64,000 nt of DNA from assembly GCA_016202695.1 (NCBI GenBank), contig JACQOE010000066.1:54730-118729 (forward strand). The letters are read 5' to 3'. The notes beneath the pieces were generated by a model, which was not told the origin of the DNA, ran no database searches, and saw only the letters and a program-made list of their open reading frames with translations. How positions within the stretch are numbered: position 1 is the first letter of the stretch; every line of letters starts with the position of its first letter. The DNA is from Pseudomonadota bacterium. Its GTDB lineage: Bacteria > Pseudomonadota > Alphaproteobacteria > JACQOE01. This document shows positions 16,619 through 25,956 of this stretch, piece after piece. The position numbers and the translations under genes were made by a program.

Positions 16619-17836
16619 ATGGCCCATATCGACGAGTGGCCCGAGGACGCCCGCGACGAGCTCCTCAACCGGCCGATGCCGGACTTCGGCCCGGCGCCCT
16701 TCGTCAAGGGCGCGGCGCTCGCCCGGCGCCGGGTCGCCATCGTCTCCACCGCCGGGCTGCACCGGCGAAGCGATGCCCCTTTCGCCGACGGCAGCGCCGA
16801 CTACCGGGTGATCCCGGCGGACACCCCGGCGGGCGAGATCGTCATGAGTCACGTCTCCACCAACTTCGATCGCACCGGGTTCCAGCGCGAGCTCAACGTG
16901 GTCTTTCCCATCGACCGGCTGAGGGAGCTGGCGGGCGAGGGCGCGATCGGCTCGGTCGCGGCGTTCCACTACTCGTTCATGGGCGCCACCCCGGTCGAGC
17001 GCATGGAGGGAAGCGCCCGCGAGGTGGCGCGGCTGCTCAAGGGGGATCACGTCGACGCGGTCCTCCTCGTTCCGGTCTGACCGGCCTGCACGCGCGCCGT
17101 GGGCGGGCTGGGCCACTACCTGGAGCGCGAGGGGATCGCCACCACGCAGATCAGCCTGATCCGGGTGCACAGCGAGAAGATCCGTCCGCCGCGGGCGCTG
17201 GCGGTGCCCTTCGAGCTCGGCCGGCCGCTCGGCACCCCCGACGATCCCGGGTTCCAGAAGCGCGTGCTGCGCGCGGCGCTCGCACTCCTCGAGGCCGGGG
17301 AGGGGCCGGTGCTCGCCGACTTTCCCGAAAGGCCCCCGGGCCCGGCGCCCGACCTCACCGGCTGGGCCTGCCCGATCAACCTCGCCCGCCCGGCCGAAAC
17401 CTTGAGCGGGCCCGAGCGCCTGGCGCGGGCGCTGGCCGAGGAGGTGGGCCGGCTCGGCACCTGGCACGCGATCTCGCGCGAGCGGCGCGGGCGTACCACG
17501 GTGGGAGTGAGCGGCCTGGAGATCGACGCGATCGCCCGTTTCCTCGCCGCCTTTGTCGGCGACCCGGCAACCCCGAGCCCGCGGGCCGACCGCTCGCTCG
17601 CGGTGATGCTGAAGACGGCGAGCGAGGACCTCAAGGCCTACTACCTCGAGGCCGCCACCGCCCAGCCGGGGGCGGCGCCGAGCCGGGCGCTCGAGGACTG
17701 GTTCTGGGGCGAAACCACGGCCGGGCGCGTGCTCCTCGCCCTCAAGGGGGCGTGCGCGCGCTGCCCGGACGAGGCCGTTCAGCGCCTCGGCCCGCGTCTC
17801 GTCGTGCCGCACACCCAGAAGCACAGGCTCGGCTGA
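16619..17836 (+). CDS. GrdB/PrdB-like selenoprotein (glycine/betaine/sarcosine/D-proline reductase selenoprotein B family), in-frame UGA at codon 154
   Basis: Read through the UGA at 17078-17080 this gives 405 residues. The first part (VAIVSTAGLHRRSDAPF, FNxDRTG-like NFDRTGFQRELNVVFP, VAAFHYSFMGATP) is typical of the family. The strand VDAVLLVPV runs straight into U154-P-A-C157, the UxxC redox centre found in GrdB. The frame continues for 252 codons in the style of GrdB (GLGHYLEREGIATTQISLIR, LGRPLGTPDD). Without recoding, the gene would look like two adjacent fragments of 153 and about 250 residues. The start at 16619 has GAGGAGG. It ends 22 bases from the convergent tRNA-Sec gene. No glycine reductase A or C genes are present, so the reaction is unlikely to be classical glycine reduction; a reductive redox role is inferred. 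Confidence 0.9.
17099..17116 (+). promoter_or_regulatory. Candidate bacterial SECIS hairpin of the GrdB-like gene
   Basis: GTGG at 17099-17102 pairs with CCAC at 17113-17116 and encloses a ten-base G-rich loop starting with GC and containing GGG. The loop begins 23 bases after the UGA, within the known window for bacterial SECIS elements, and the first loop base is G as the consensus asks. The stem is short, and other pairings of this GC-rich stretch are possible. Confidence 0.4.
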
Positions 17837-17858
17837 GCGAGCGCCGCGGCGCCGGTCT

Positions 17859-17956
17859 TGGCGGAAGAGAGTGGGAGTCGAACCCACCAGGGACGCGCTT
17901 CACGCCCCTCGACGGGTTTGAAGCCCGCGCGGGCCACCGGGCACCGGGTCTCTTCC
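17859..17956 (-). tRNA. selC: tRNA-Sec (selenocysteine, anticodon TCA)
   Basis: Read on the minus strand, the 5' end GGAAGAGA pairs with TCTCTTCC, giving the 8-bp acceptor stem typical of bacterial tRNA-Sec, then G and an encoded CCA. The anticodon arm GCGGG/CCCGT holds loop CTTCAAA with anticodon TCA (17921-17919). A long variable arm of about 20 bases and a T arm GTGGG/CCCAC with TTCGACT follow. At 98 bases including CCA it is longer than ordinary tRNAs, as expected. It lies 33 bases downstream of selB on the same strand. Confidence 0.97.
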
Positions 17957-17989
17957 GCCGGCGATGATAGGGAGTGCGAGGGGCGGCCT

Positions 17990-19924
17990 TCAAGCGGTCG
18001 CTCGGCCGAAGACATCCCCGGCCGGGCGGAGGAGGCGCCGCGCGTCGCCCACCCGCCGGGTGAATCCGCAGGAATCGAAGAACTCCAGGACCTGGATGGT
18101 GAGGTTGCGCCCGATCCCCGAGCGGTCGCGGAAGGCGGCGGCGGTGATCAACCCGTCGGCGGATTCGCCGGCAAGCGCCTCGGCGAGAAGCGCGAGCTCG
18201 GCCACCGCGTCCGGCAGCAGGAAGCGGTTGGCGACGACCCGCACCACCTGGCCGAGCGCGGCGGCGCGGTTGAGGAAGCGCCGAAGCGCCTCGGCGTCGA
18301 GCGCGAGCGAGGCGGCGATCTCGTGCAGCACCGGGGGCCTCAACCGGCCCTCCTCGAGGACCGGACGCACGCGCTCCCACAGCCTGCGGTCCGCCGGCGC
18401 CATCACCGGCTCGTGCCCGGCGATGCTGAGGAACATCCCGCTGGAGACAACCTTCCCCTCCGCGACCAGGGCATGGACCACGGCGGCGAAGAGCGGGCGC
18501 GGGACGCGCTCGGCGGCAAGCGCGGCGCGGAGCGCGTCCTCGCCGGGGCCGATCCGTTCGGGGGCGGAGGCGTGCCAGCGGCCGAGCGCCTCAAGGGTGC
18601 GGGCCTTGAGGGCCGTGAACCGCTCGGGGGAGAGGGCGATTTCGGCCCCCGGCCGCCCCGCCCGGACCATCGCCACCTTGCGCCACAATGGCGGCGCCTC
18701 CTCGGCGGTGAGGTTCCGCGCCCGGGCGAAGGCGGCGAGGTCCACCCCGGCCGGCTGGGCGGCGAGCAGCTCCGCCAGCGCCGCGGCCGGATCGGCGCGC
18801 TCGAGCGCGGCGAGCTGGGCCAGTCGCTCGGGGCGCGCCCGCCCCCGCGCGGGCGGGAAGGGGTCGAGGACGCGCCCGCCGGCCAGCGTGCGCCTCGCCG
18901 ACTGGTCGCGGAGGATGAAGCGGTCGCCGGTGAGCGCGCCGATCGGGCGATCGAGCACGACCTGTACCAGCCCGTCGGCGCCGGGAGCCAGCGACCGGGC
19001 CTCGAGGATCGCCACCCGCCCGGAGACGTCGGCGGTCCCGAGGTGGACGTGCACCGGGCTCCAGTGGGCAAGCGGCCGGGCCTCGCCCCTGAGGAGGCGA
19101 AGGCGCGCATCCAGGCGCGAGACGGGCGCGTGCGCCGGCTCGGCCACCAGCCAGTCGCCGCGCGCCACCCGCTCCTTCGAGAGGCCGGGCGCGGCGATGT
19201 TGAGGGCCGCGCGGTCGCCGGCCCCCGCCTCCTCGGCGGTCCGGTTCTGGACGTGAAGGCCGCGCACCCGCACGCGCACGCCTTCGGGCGACAGCACCAG
19301 CGACTCGCCCACCCTCACCGCGCCCGAGAAGACCGTGCCGGTGACCACCAGGCCGGCACCGGCGAGGGTGAAGCCGCGGTCGACGGCGAGTCGGAAATGG
19401 CCGGCATGGGCGCGCGAACGCTGCCGCGCCGCGGCCCCTTCGAGATGGCGGGCGAGCGCCGCGATCCCCTCGCCGGTGGGGGACGAGACGGGGAAGATCG
19501 GCACCCCGGCGAGCGTCGTCGCCGAGAGCAGCGCCTCGACCTCCTTGCCGACCTCGGCCACGCGCCCGGCCTCGACCCGGTCGATCTTGGTCAGCGCGAC
19601 CGCGCCCTCGGCGATGCCGAGAAGGTCGAGGATCGCGAGGTGCTCCGCGGTCTGCGGCATGGGGCCGTCGTCGGCGGCGACGACGAGGAGCGCGAAGTCG
19701 ATGCCGGTGACGCCGGCGATCATGTTGCGTACGAAGCGCTCGTGGCCGGGAACGTCGACGACCCCGAGCACCGCCCCGCCGGCAAGGGGGCGGTAGGCGA
19801 ATCCGAGGTCGATCGAGAGCCCGCGCGCCTTCTCCTCCGGCAGCCGGTCGGTGTCGGTGCCGGTAAGCGCCTTGACCAGGGCCGTCTTGCCGTTGTCGAT
19901 GTGGCCGGCGGTGGCGACAATCAT
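17990..19924 (-). CDS. selB: Selenocysteine-specific elongation factor SelB
   Basis: Delivers Sec-tRNA-Sec to UGA codons by binding the SECIS hairpin. The 644 residues start with the GTPase domain: GHIDNGKT (~7-14), DVPGHERF and TKIDRVE. The EF-Tu-like domains 2 and 3 follow ([29 protein letters not shown]). The C-terminal ~250 residues are winged helices that bind the SECIS RNA, ending in [20 protein letters not shown]. The length is normal for SelB. The start lies 21 bases after the selA stop, and selC follows, so selA-selB-selC is probably one transcript. Confidence 0.97.
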   Translation of the reverse strand: MIVATAGHIDNGKTALVKALTGTDTDRLPEEKARGLSIDLGFAYRPLAGGAVLGVVDVPGHERFVRNMIAGVTGIDFALLVVAADDGPMPQTAEHLAILDLLGIAEGAVALTKIDRVEAGRVAEVGKEVEALLSATTLAGVPIFPVSSPTGEGIAALARHLEGAAARQRSRAHAGHFRLAVDRGFTLAGAGLVVTGTVFSGAVRVGESLVLSPEGVRVRVRGLHVQNRTAEEAGAGDRAALNIAAPGLSKERVARGDWLVAEPAHAPVSRLDARLRLLRGEARPLAHWSPVHVHLGTADVSGRVAILEARSLAPGADGLVQVVLDRPIGALTGDRFILRDQSARRTLAGGRVLDPFPPARGRARPERLAQLAALERADPAAALAELLAAQPAGVDLAAFARARNLTAEEAPPLWRKVAMVRAGRPGAEIALSPERFTALKARTLEALGRWHASAPERIGPGEDALRAALAAERVPRPLFAAVVHALVAEGKVVSSGMFLSIAGHEPVMAPADRRLWERVRPVLEEGRLRPPVLHEIAASLALDAEALRRFLNRAAALGQVVRVVANRFLLPDAVAELALLAEALAGESADGLITAAAFRDRSGIGRNLTIQVLEFFDSCGFTRRVGDARRLLRPAGDVFGRATA

Positions 19925-19945
19925 GGCTTCGTAGGCGCGACGCCG

Positions 19946-21364
19946 TCAGTCGAGCCGGAGCTCCGCGATCCCGGCGGCGAAGGCGGCCTCGTCCTCGAGG
20001 CAGCGCAGATCGAAGAGCAGAGCGCCCTCGTGCACGCGCCCGATCACCGGCACGGGAAGCGCGCGGAACGCCGCCGACAGGCGCGCCAGCGCGGCCCCGG
20101 TGCCGCGCTTGCCCCCGGCCGGCCGGATCGCGAGGCCGGCGCTCGGCAGGCGATCGACGGGAAGCGAGCCGCTGCCGATCTGGCTCGCGCAGGCGACGAC
20201 CTCGACTCGCGCGCCCGCGGCCAGGCGCTCGGCGAGGAGGGGGCGCAGGCGTTCGGCCAGCGCCCGGATCTCGCCCGCGGGCCGCGCGAGCAGGCGAAGC
20301 GCCGGCAGGCGCGCGGCCAGTGAGGCCGGGTCGGCGTAGAGGCGGAGCACGGCGGCGAGGGCGGCGAGGGTCGTCTTTCCCGGCCGCATCGCCCGCTTCA
20401 TCGGGTTTCGCCGGAGGCGGGCGACGAGGTCCTTGCGGCCGACCACGAGGCCCGCCTGCGGGCCCCCCAGCAGCTTGTCGCCGCTGAAGGTGACGAGATC
20501 GGCCCCCGCCGCCAGGGTCTCGCGCACGGTCGGCTCGTGGGGCAGGCCGAAGGCTTCGAGGTCGACGAGCGAGCCGCTGCCGAGGTCGACGACGAGCGGC
20601 AGGCCGCGCCCGTGGGCGAGGGCGGCGAGGTCGCGCTCGCCGACCGCGCTGGTGAACCCGTGGATGGCGTAATTGCTCGCGTGCACCTTCATCACCAGCG
20701 CGGTCCTGGGGCCGATCGCCTCGGCGTAGTCCTTGAGGTGGGTGCGGTTGGTGGTGCCCACCTCGCGCAGCCTGGCGCCGGCGCGGGCCATGATGTCGGG
20801 CATGCGGAAGGCGCCGCCGATCTCGATCAGCTCGCCGCGCGAGACCGGCACCTCTTTCCGCAGCGCCAGCGAGTTGAGCAGCAGCATGACCGCCGCGGCG
20901 TTGTTGTTGACCACGGTCGCCGCCTCGGCCCCGGTGAGGTCGCGGATCAGCCCCTCGATGTGGTCGTCGCGTTCGCCCCGACCGCCCGCCTCGAGGTCGT
21001 ACTCGAGGTTGCTGGCGCGCCGCCCGACCTCGGCGATCGCGGCGATCGCCTCGTCGGGAAGGGGCGCTCGGCCGAGGTTGGTGTGCAGCACCGTGCCGGT
21101 GAGATTGAAGACCCGCCGCAGGCTCGGCCGCGCCCGCGCCGCCACGCGCTCGGCGACGCGCTCGGCGATCGCCCGCGGCGCGGTCGCGTCGACGGCCGCC
21201 TCGCCCTCGGCGGAGAGCCGGCGGCGAAGATCGGCGAGCACCTCGCGCACGGCGTCGGTGACCAGTGCCCGGCCGTGAACGCCGATCAAGGCCCGGATCG
21301 GCCCGGTGCCGAGCAGGCGGTCGACCGAGGGCAGGGTCACGAACAGGCGGGATTTTGTCGCCAT
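19946..21364 (-). CDS. selA: L-seryl-tRNA(Sec) selenium transferase SelA
   Basis: PLP enzyme that converts Ser-tRNA-Sec to Sec-tRNA-Sec using selenophosphate. From the ATG at 21364 it has 472 residues. The N-terminus [21 protein letters not shown], the motif [19 protein letters not shown], the Asn-rich [17 protein letters not shown], and the PLP lysine motif [13 protein letters not shown] (Lys297, close to Lys295 of E. coli) are all present. An alternative in-frame start at 21406 would add 14 residues; neither has a good ribosome site, and 21364 gives the usual family N-terminus. It is divergent from the TRAP binding-protein gene at 21501. Confidence 0.96.
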   Translation of the reverse strand: MATKSRLFVTLPSVDRLLGTGPIRALIGVHGRALVTDAVREVLADLRRRLSAEGEAAVDATAPRAIAERVAERVAARARPSLRRVFNLTGTVLHTNLGRAPLPDEAIAAIAEVGRRASNLEYDLEAGGRGERDDHIEGLIRDLTGAEAATVVNNNAAAVMLLLNSLALRKEVPVSRGELIEIGGAFRMPDIMARAGARLREVGTTNRTHLKDYAEAIGPRTALVMKVHASNYAIHGFTSAVGERDLAALAHGRGLPLVVDLGSGSLVDLEAFGLPHEPTVRETLAAGADLVTFSGDKLLGGPQAGLVVGRKDLVARLRRNPMKRAMRPGKTTLAALAAVLRLYADPASLAARLPALRLLARPAGEIRALAERLRPLLAERLAAGARVEVVACASQIGSGSLPVDRLPSAGLAIRPAGGKRGTGAALARLSAAFRALPVPVIGRVHEGALLFDLRCLEDEAAFAAGIAELRLD

Positions 21365-21500
21365 GGGAGGAATTACGCGGATTGTGTTCGGCCACCAGGG
21401 TAACATATCCTGGGTGCGAACGCGTGAAGGGGGGACGGACGGCCGCGCTCCTGCGCCGCGACCGGCCTCAAGTCACGTAATGAAAGTAAGGAGGAAACCG

Positions 21501-22487
21501 ATGCATTGGGTGCGTACGCTTGTGCTGACGGCCGGCACAGCCCTCTGGGTGAGCTCGGCCGCTCAGGCGGCGAAGTTCGAGTGGACGGGGGCGACCGGCA
21601 TTCCCGAAAGCAACTTCCTGAATGAAATTATCCAGCAGTTCGTCAAGTCGGCCGAGGACGCGAGCGGCGGTAAGTTCAAGGTCACGCTGCACACAAACAG
21701 CACGCTGATCAAGCGGGCCAACATCCCGCGGGCGGTCCAGCTCGGCCAGGTCCAGATGGGCGATGTCGACATGCCCGGGCTGACGAACGAGGACATCATG
21801 TTCTCGCTCGACTATCTGCCGGGCGTGGCGCCCGCCTCTAAGGAGCAGGAGCTCCTCTGGAAGTTCCAGAAACCCTACATGGAGAAGTATTTTGCCGACC
21901 GCGGGATGATGCTCGTCTTCGTCGCGTACTGGCCGGGCCAGGGCTTCTTCACCAAAGCCCCGGCCAAGACGCCCGAGGACTTCAAGGGCCAGAAGATGCG
22001 CATCTCCAATGCGGCGACCCAGAAGATGGGCAACATGCTCGGGTTCAACTCCATCGTGCTGCCCTTCGCCGAGGTCCCGCAGGCCTTCAGCACCGGCATG
22101 ATCTCGGCGATGTACACGAGCGCGCAGACGGGCGTCGATACCCAGGTATGGGACCACGTGAAGCACTACTACTACGTGGGCGACGGCACCAAGATGGGCT
22201 TCGTCGTCAACAGGGCCGCGTTTGACAAGCTCGATAAGGACGTGCAGGACGCGCTGCTCAAGGCGGCTGAGAAGGCCTACGCCATAAGCTACAAGATGAA
22301 GGACGAGGCCGACATCGGCATGCGCAACCTGCTTCGCCAGAAGGGGATGATCGTCGAGGATGCCCCTTCAGTCATCCTGAATGCCTATCACGCCGTCGGC
22401 CGGCAGATGGTCGAGGAGTGGCGCAAGCAGGCATCGCCGGAAGCGATAAAGATCCTCGACGCCTATCAGGCGGCGCTCAAGAAATAA
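21501..22487 (+). CDS. TRAP transporter substrate-binding protein (DctP type), copy 1
   Basis: A 328-residue periplasmic binding protein with a signal peptide (MHWVRTLVLTAGTALWVSSAAQA, cut near residue 23). The DctP fold is seen in FKVTLHTNSTLIKRAN, VQMGDVDMPGL, FKGQKMRISN and the ligand-helix region LPFAEVPQAFSTGMI. The start at 21501 has AAGGAGG six bases upstream; the longer frame opening earlier is not supported. No permease follows directly; the DctQ/DctM pair lies 3.5 kb downstream after a close paralogue (24878). This copy may share that permease. The ligand is unknown; a C-terminal HYYYVG motif is conserved in both copies. Confidence 0.93.
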   Translation: MHWVRTLVLTAGTALWVSSAAQAAKFEWTGATGIPESNFLNEIIQQFVKSAEDASGGKFKVTLHTNSTLIKRANIPRAVQLGQVQMGDVDMPGLTNEDIMFSLDYLPGVAPASKEQELLWKFQKPYMEKYFADRGMMLVFVAYWPGQGFFTKAPAKTPEDFKGQKMRISNAATQKMGNMLGFNSIVLPFAEVPQAFSTGMISAMYTSAQTGVDTQVWDHVKHYYYVGDGTKMGFVVNRAAFDKLDKDVQDALLKAAEKAYAISYKMKDEADIGMRNLLRQKGMIVEDAPSVILNAYHAVGRQMVEEWRKQASPEAIKILDAYQAALKK

Positions 22488-22507
22488 GGCGTCAGCGGAA
22501 CGAATGC

Positions 22508-22539
22508 GGCGGCGGGACCATGGCGACGGTCCCGCCGTC
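22508..22539. terminator. Bidirectional hairpin between convergent genes
   Basis: GGCGGGACC at 22511-22519 pairs perfectly with GGTCCCGCC at 22528-22536 around an 8-base loop, and the stem can be extended outward by C-G, G-T and G-C pairs. It lies between the convergent TRAP binding protein and acetamidase genes. There is no long T run, so termination may be hairpin-only or Rho-assisted. Confidence 0.55.
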
Positions 22540-22580
22540 CTCGTTCCCGGCGGACATTCCGCCGCTCCCTTCGTCGGCGC

Positions 22581-23516
22581 TCAGAGGAGCGACTTCGCGA
22601 TCATCGCGTGCACACCCTTGTGGCCGTTCACGAGCTGGGTGACGCGGAAGTCGACCGCCAGGCTGCACAGGCAGTAGGCGTCCGCGGGCGAAAGGCCGGT
22701 CCGGCCGACGATCAGGCGGATCATCTCGCGCAGCGCCTGCTTCGCCGCGTCGTCGAGGTCGGGATCGAAGCCCATGGTGACGTGGTGGGTGGGGGTTTCC
22801 GCGCGCGGGAAGGAGAGACCCGCCCCCTTGTGCAGGACGAACTCGAAGGTTCCTGACAGGCAGGTTTCGAGGGCGGTGATCGTGACCTCGCCGTCGCCCT
22901 GGACCGCGTGCCCGTCGCCGACCGAGACCAGCGCGCCCGGCCGCCAGACGGGGAGATGCAGCGACGTTCCCGCCACCAGCTCCTTGTTGTCGAGGTTGCC
23001 GCCGTGCTCGCGCGGGACGTTGGAGGCGATCGCCCCGTAGGCGGCCGGCGGCGCCACCCCGACGACGCCGAAGAAGGGGCGAAGGGGAATCCGCGTGCCC
23101 CAGGGAAGCGTCGCGGTCAGGGCCTTGCGGTCGATCGGGATGTGCAGCAGGTGGCGCCCGGGGAAGTCCTCGGGGATCGTGCCGAGAAGCGGCTTGACGT
23201 AGGTGTAGCCCCAGTCTGTGCGGAGGGCCACCTCGAGGATGCGGACCTCGAGTGCATCGCCCGGCTCGGCCCCGGCGACGCTGATCGGTCCGGTGAGGAT
23301 GTGGGCGCCGAGGTGGGGCCTCTTGGCGGCGTGGATGGCGCGGAGCTCGGGCGGCAGCTCGAATGGCGGCCCGGGCACCACCTCTGGCGAGCCCGAGACG
23401 CAGTGGACCGTGACCCGCTCGCCCGGGGCGACGCTGAGAACCGGGGCGAGACTAGAATCGAAGAAGCCCCAGTGGACGGTTTCGGGCGAGGCGTGAAGCT
23501 CGTGGCGTGCCGACAT
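22581..23516 (-). CDS. Acetamidase/formamidase family protein
   Basis: Hydrolyses short amides such as formamide or acetamide to acid and ammonia. The 311 residues hold the family's metal-site text: EPGDALEVRILEV, EHGGNLDNKEL (residues ~165-175) and VGDGHAVQGDGEV. The length is typical. The start at 23516 is chosen for GGAAGGAGG upstream. It sits among TRAP transporter genes, which suggests uptake and breakdown of an organic nitrogen compound, but the true substrate may be larger than acetamide. It is convergent to the first TRAP binding protein. Confidence 0.92.
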   Translation of the reverse strand: MSARHELHASPETVHWGFFDSSLAPVLSVAPGERVTVHCVSGSPEVVPGPPFELPPELRAIHAAKRPHLGAHILTGPISVAGAEPGDALEVRILEVALRTDWGYTYVKPLLGTIPEDFPGRHLLHIPIDRKALTATLPWGTRIPLRPFFGVVGVAPPAAYGAIASNVPREHGGNLDNKELVAGTSLHLPVWRPGALVSVGDGHAVQGDGEVTITALETCLSGTFEFVLHKGAGLSFPRAETPTHHVTMGFDPDLDDAAKQALREMIRLIVGRTGLSPADAYCLCSLAVDFRVTQLVNGHKGVHAMIAKSLL

Positions 23517-23681
23517 CTTGGCCTCCTTCCGCCGCCGCGTCCCGCCGCCAGCGGCGGAAGAGCCTAGCACCGGTCGCGCCGGCGATCAGGTCGAAACCCC
23601 GCCGGTTGTGGCGATGCTTGACGGGAACGGCGGGGCGGGCAAGAAGATCGGCCGCAGGCGAGGGAACCAAGGGAAACGGCG

Positions 23682-24587
23682 ATGACGGGCGAGGCGCCTT
23701 CGATCGCGGCCAAGGCGCGGGGCTGGAGGCGGGTGGCGGGCGGCGAGGAGCCGGCGGAGATCGTGCGCCGGATCGAAAGCCTCGCCCGGGTGGTCCGCAC
23801 CCCGGCGGGGACCGGCGAGATGGTCTGGCGGGTGTGGGGCGAGGGGCCGCCGGTGGTGCTGCTCCACGGCGGCTACGGCTCCTGGACCCACTGGCTGCGC
23901 AACGTGTCGGCGCTGGCCGAGCGGCTCACCGTGATCGCCCCCGACATGCCCGGGTTCGGGGATTCGGAACTCCTTGCCGACCCGTCGTCGGTCGAGGCCC
24001 TGGCCGACGCGCTGGTTCGCGGCCTCGACCGCCTGGTGCCCTCGCCGGCGCGGTTCGACCTCGTCGGCTTCTCCTTCGGCACCTCGGTCGGGGGCCTGAT
24101 CGCCGGGCGCGAGGGCGCCCGCGTCCGCATCTTCATGCCGATGGGCGCCGGCAGCGGCAGCCTCGGCCTGCCGCGGCCCGAGACGGCGCCGCTCCAGCGC
24201 TACCGGTCGGGCATGTCGGCGGAAGAGATCGCGCGCATGCACCGCCACAACCTCGCCATCGTGATGTTCGCCGACCCGGCCAGGATCGACGACCTCGCGC
24301 TCTACCTCCAGACCGTGAACACGGCACGGACGCGCCTGCGGAGCCGGGGGATGACGCCGCGAGCGGCGCTGCGCCGTGCGTTGCCCGGGATCAGGGCGCC
24401 GATCGTCGCCGTCTGGGGCGAGCGGGATCCGTTCACCCGCCCCCACGCAGAGGAGCGCGTGCGCATCCTCGGCGAGGCCAAGGGTCCGGTTCGGGTCCAT
24501 GTCGTCGCCGGCGCCGGCCACTGGGTGGCCTACGAGGCGGCGGAGGAGGTCAATGCGATTGTCCTCGCCACCCTGGCCGGCGGGTGA
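23682..24587 (+). CDS. Alpha/beta hydrolase
   Basis: A 301-residue alpha/beta hydrolase with the oxyanion HGGYGSW segment, the nucleophile elbow GFSFGT (Ser), an acid in WGERDPFT and the catalytic His in VAGAGHWVAYE. The first ~45 residues form an extra helical region before the hydrolase core. It is divergent from acetamidase and upstream of the second TRAP operon, so it may act on the imported compound. The substrate (ester, lactone or C-C bond) cannot be told. Confidence 0.88.
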   Translation: MTGEAPSIAAKARGWRRVAGGEEPAEIVRRIESLARVVRTPAGTGEMVWRVWGEGPPVVLLHGGYGSWTHWLRNVSALAERLTVIAPDMPGFGDSELLADPSSVEALADALVRGLDRLVPSPARFDLVGFSFGTSVGGLIAGREGARVRIFMPMGAGSGSLGLPRPETAPLQRYRSGMSAEEIARMHRHNLAIVMFADPARIDDLALYLQTVNTARTRLRSRGMTPRAALRRALPGIRAPIVAVWGERDPFTRPHAEERVRILGEAKGPVRVHVVAGAGHWVAYEAAEEVNAIVLATLAGG

Positions 24588-24616
24588 GGCGCAGGATGTA
24601 AATCGGTCTGTACGCT

Positions 24617-24660
24617 GGCGCCGATTCATGTGAAAATCGGCGCCCCTCCGAACGGGGAGG
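24617..24660 (+). terminator. Tandem hairpins after the alpha/beta hydrolase gene
   Basis: GGCGCCGATT at 24617-24626 pairs perfectly over ten bases with AATCGGCGCC at 24635-24644 around loop CATGTGAA. Immediately after, CCTCC at 24645-24649 pairs with GGAGG at 24656-24660. The first hairpin begins 30 bases after the hydrolase stop and lies well upstream of the TRAP start at 24878. It could be a terminator, or an operator in the TRAP promoter region. Confidence 0.5.
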
Positions 24661-24877
24661 ACGATGGCCCGGCGCCACCAGGCAGCGGCAGCGGGCCATC
24701 GCAACAAGAAAATCAAGGAGGCGGTTTCGGCGGGAGAGCCCCGAAGGACCTCGTCGGGTCCGTAGCGACCGAATGACCGTTTCCCGGCGCGCCCCATCGA
24801 TACGGGCCGCGAGAACGGCAGTGCGACCATTCGCCCGGCCCGGGCCGGGCGGTGACGTAAGGGAGAGGAGAACGAGA

Positions 24878-25864
24878 ATGGTTTCGTTGCGTACAGTGAT
24901 CGGCGCCCTGATCCTGGTGACCGGTCTGACGGGCGGTGCCCAAGCGCAGACCAAGTGGGTCTTCGCCACCGGCCTTCCGGAGAGCAACTTCCTGACCCAC
25001 GAGATCCGGGCCTTCGTCAAGGACGCGGAGGCGCTGTCGAAGGGGAAGGTCAAGTTCGAGATGCACGAGAACAGCACGCTGATCAAGCGGGCCAACATCC
25101 GCCGCGCGCTCGAGCTCGGCCAGATCCAGATCGGCGATGTCGATACCGCCGGATTCGGCAACGAGGATCCGATGTTCGTGGTCGAGAACATCCCCGGCGT
25201 CGCGCCGACGACCCGCCACCTCGAGATTCTCTGGCAGTTCCAGCGTCCCTACTACATGAAGGCGTTCCAGGCCCGCGGGCTGACGGTCCTCTTCAACGTC
25301 TACTGGCCGGGGCAGGGCTTCTCGACCAAGTCGCTGGCCCAGAAGCCGGAGGACTTCAAGGGGCTGAAGCTCCGCATCTACTCGAAGTCGACCCAGGAGA
25401 TGGGCAACAAGATGGGCTTCGACGCGACCATCCTGCCCTTCGCCGAGGTCCCCCAGGCGTTCGCCACCGGCCTCATCAACTCGCTCTACACCAGCGCCCA
25501 GACCAATGTCGACGTGCAGGCCTGGGACCACCTGAAGTACTACTACTACGTGGGTGGCGGCTCGAAGATGGTCGTCGCCGCGAACACCAACGCCTTCAAG
25601 CAGCTCGACGGGGCGACCCGAGAGGCGATCATCCAGGCTGCGCGTAACATCGAGGCGCACGGCTATATCGGCACTCATGCCGCCAACCAGGAGAAGACGG
25701 ACATCCTCAAGAAGAACGGGATGACGGTGATGGATCTCCCCGAGCCGATCATGAAGAAGTACAAGGAGGTCGGCGAGGAGATGCTGGTCGACTGGCGCAA
25801 GCAGGTGTCGCCGGAGGCTGTCAAGCTCCTGGCGGACTACCAGGCGTTCGTCGCCAAGATGTGA
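24878..25864 (+). CDS. TRAP transporter substrate-binding protein (DctP type), copy 2
   Basis: A 328-residue periplasmic protein with signal peptide MVSLRTVIGALILVTGL..AQAQ. It is a close paralogue of the protein at 21501: both share the ATGxPESNFL opening, HxNSTLIKRANI, GQxQxGDVD, YWPGQGF, LPFAEVPQAF and the KYYYYVG segment. The start at 24878 has GGGAGAGGAG upstream. It is followed by the DctQ and DctM permease genes with gaps of 92 and 10 bases, forming a complete TRAP operon. The ligand is probably an organic acid or amide, unproven. Confidence 0.94.
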   Translation: MVSLRTVIGALILVTGLTGGAQAQTKWVFATGLPESNFLTHEIRAFVKDAEALSKGKVKFEMHENSTLIKRANIRRALELGQIQIGDVDTAGFGNEDPMFVVENIPGVAPTTRHLEILWQFQRPYYMKAFQARGLTVLFNVYWPGQGFSTKSLAQKPEDFKGLKLRIYSKSTQEMGNKMGFDATILPFAEVPQAFATGLINSLYTSAQTNVDVQAWDHLKYYYYVGGGSKMVVAANTNAFKQLDGATREAIIQAARNIEAHGYIGTHAANQEKTDILKKNGMTVMDLPEPIMKKYKEVGEEMLVDWRKQVSPEAVKLLADYQAFVAKM

Positions 25865-25956
25865 GGTGGCCGGCGAACCGTCGGTTCGGCCGCGATGTGG
25901 AGGCCGGGCCGCGGCGCGGATGCGCGGCGGCCCGGCTGTGTTACGAGGCGGACGAG

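Noticed and set aside
17099..17836. A separate gene starting with GTG at 17099
   Set aside because: It has no ribosome site, starts seven codons after the UGA, and is the C-terminal half of the same GrdB-like protein.
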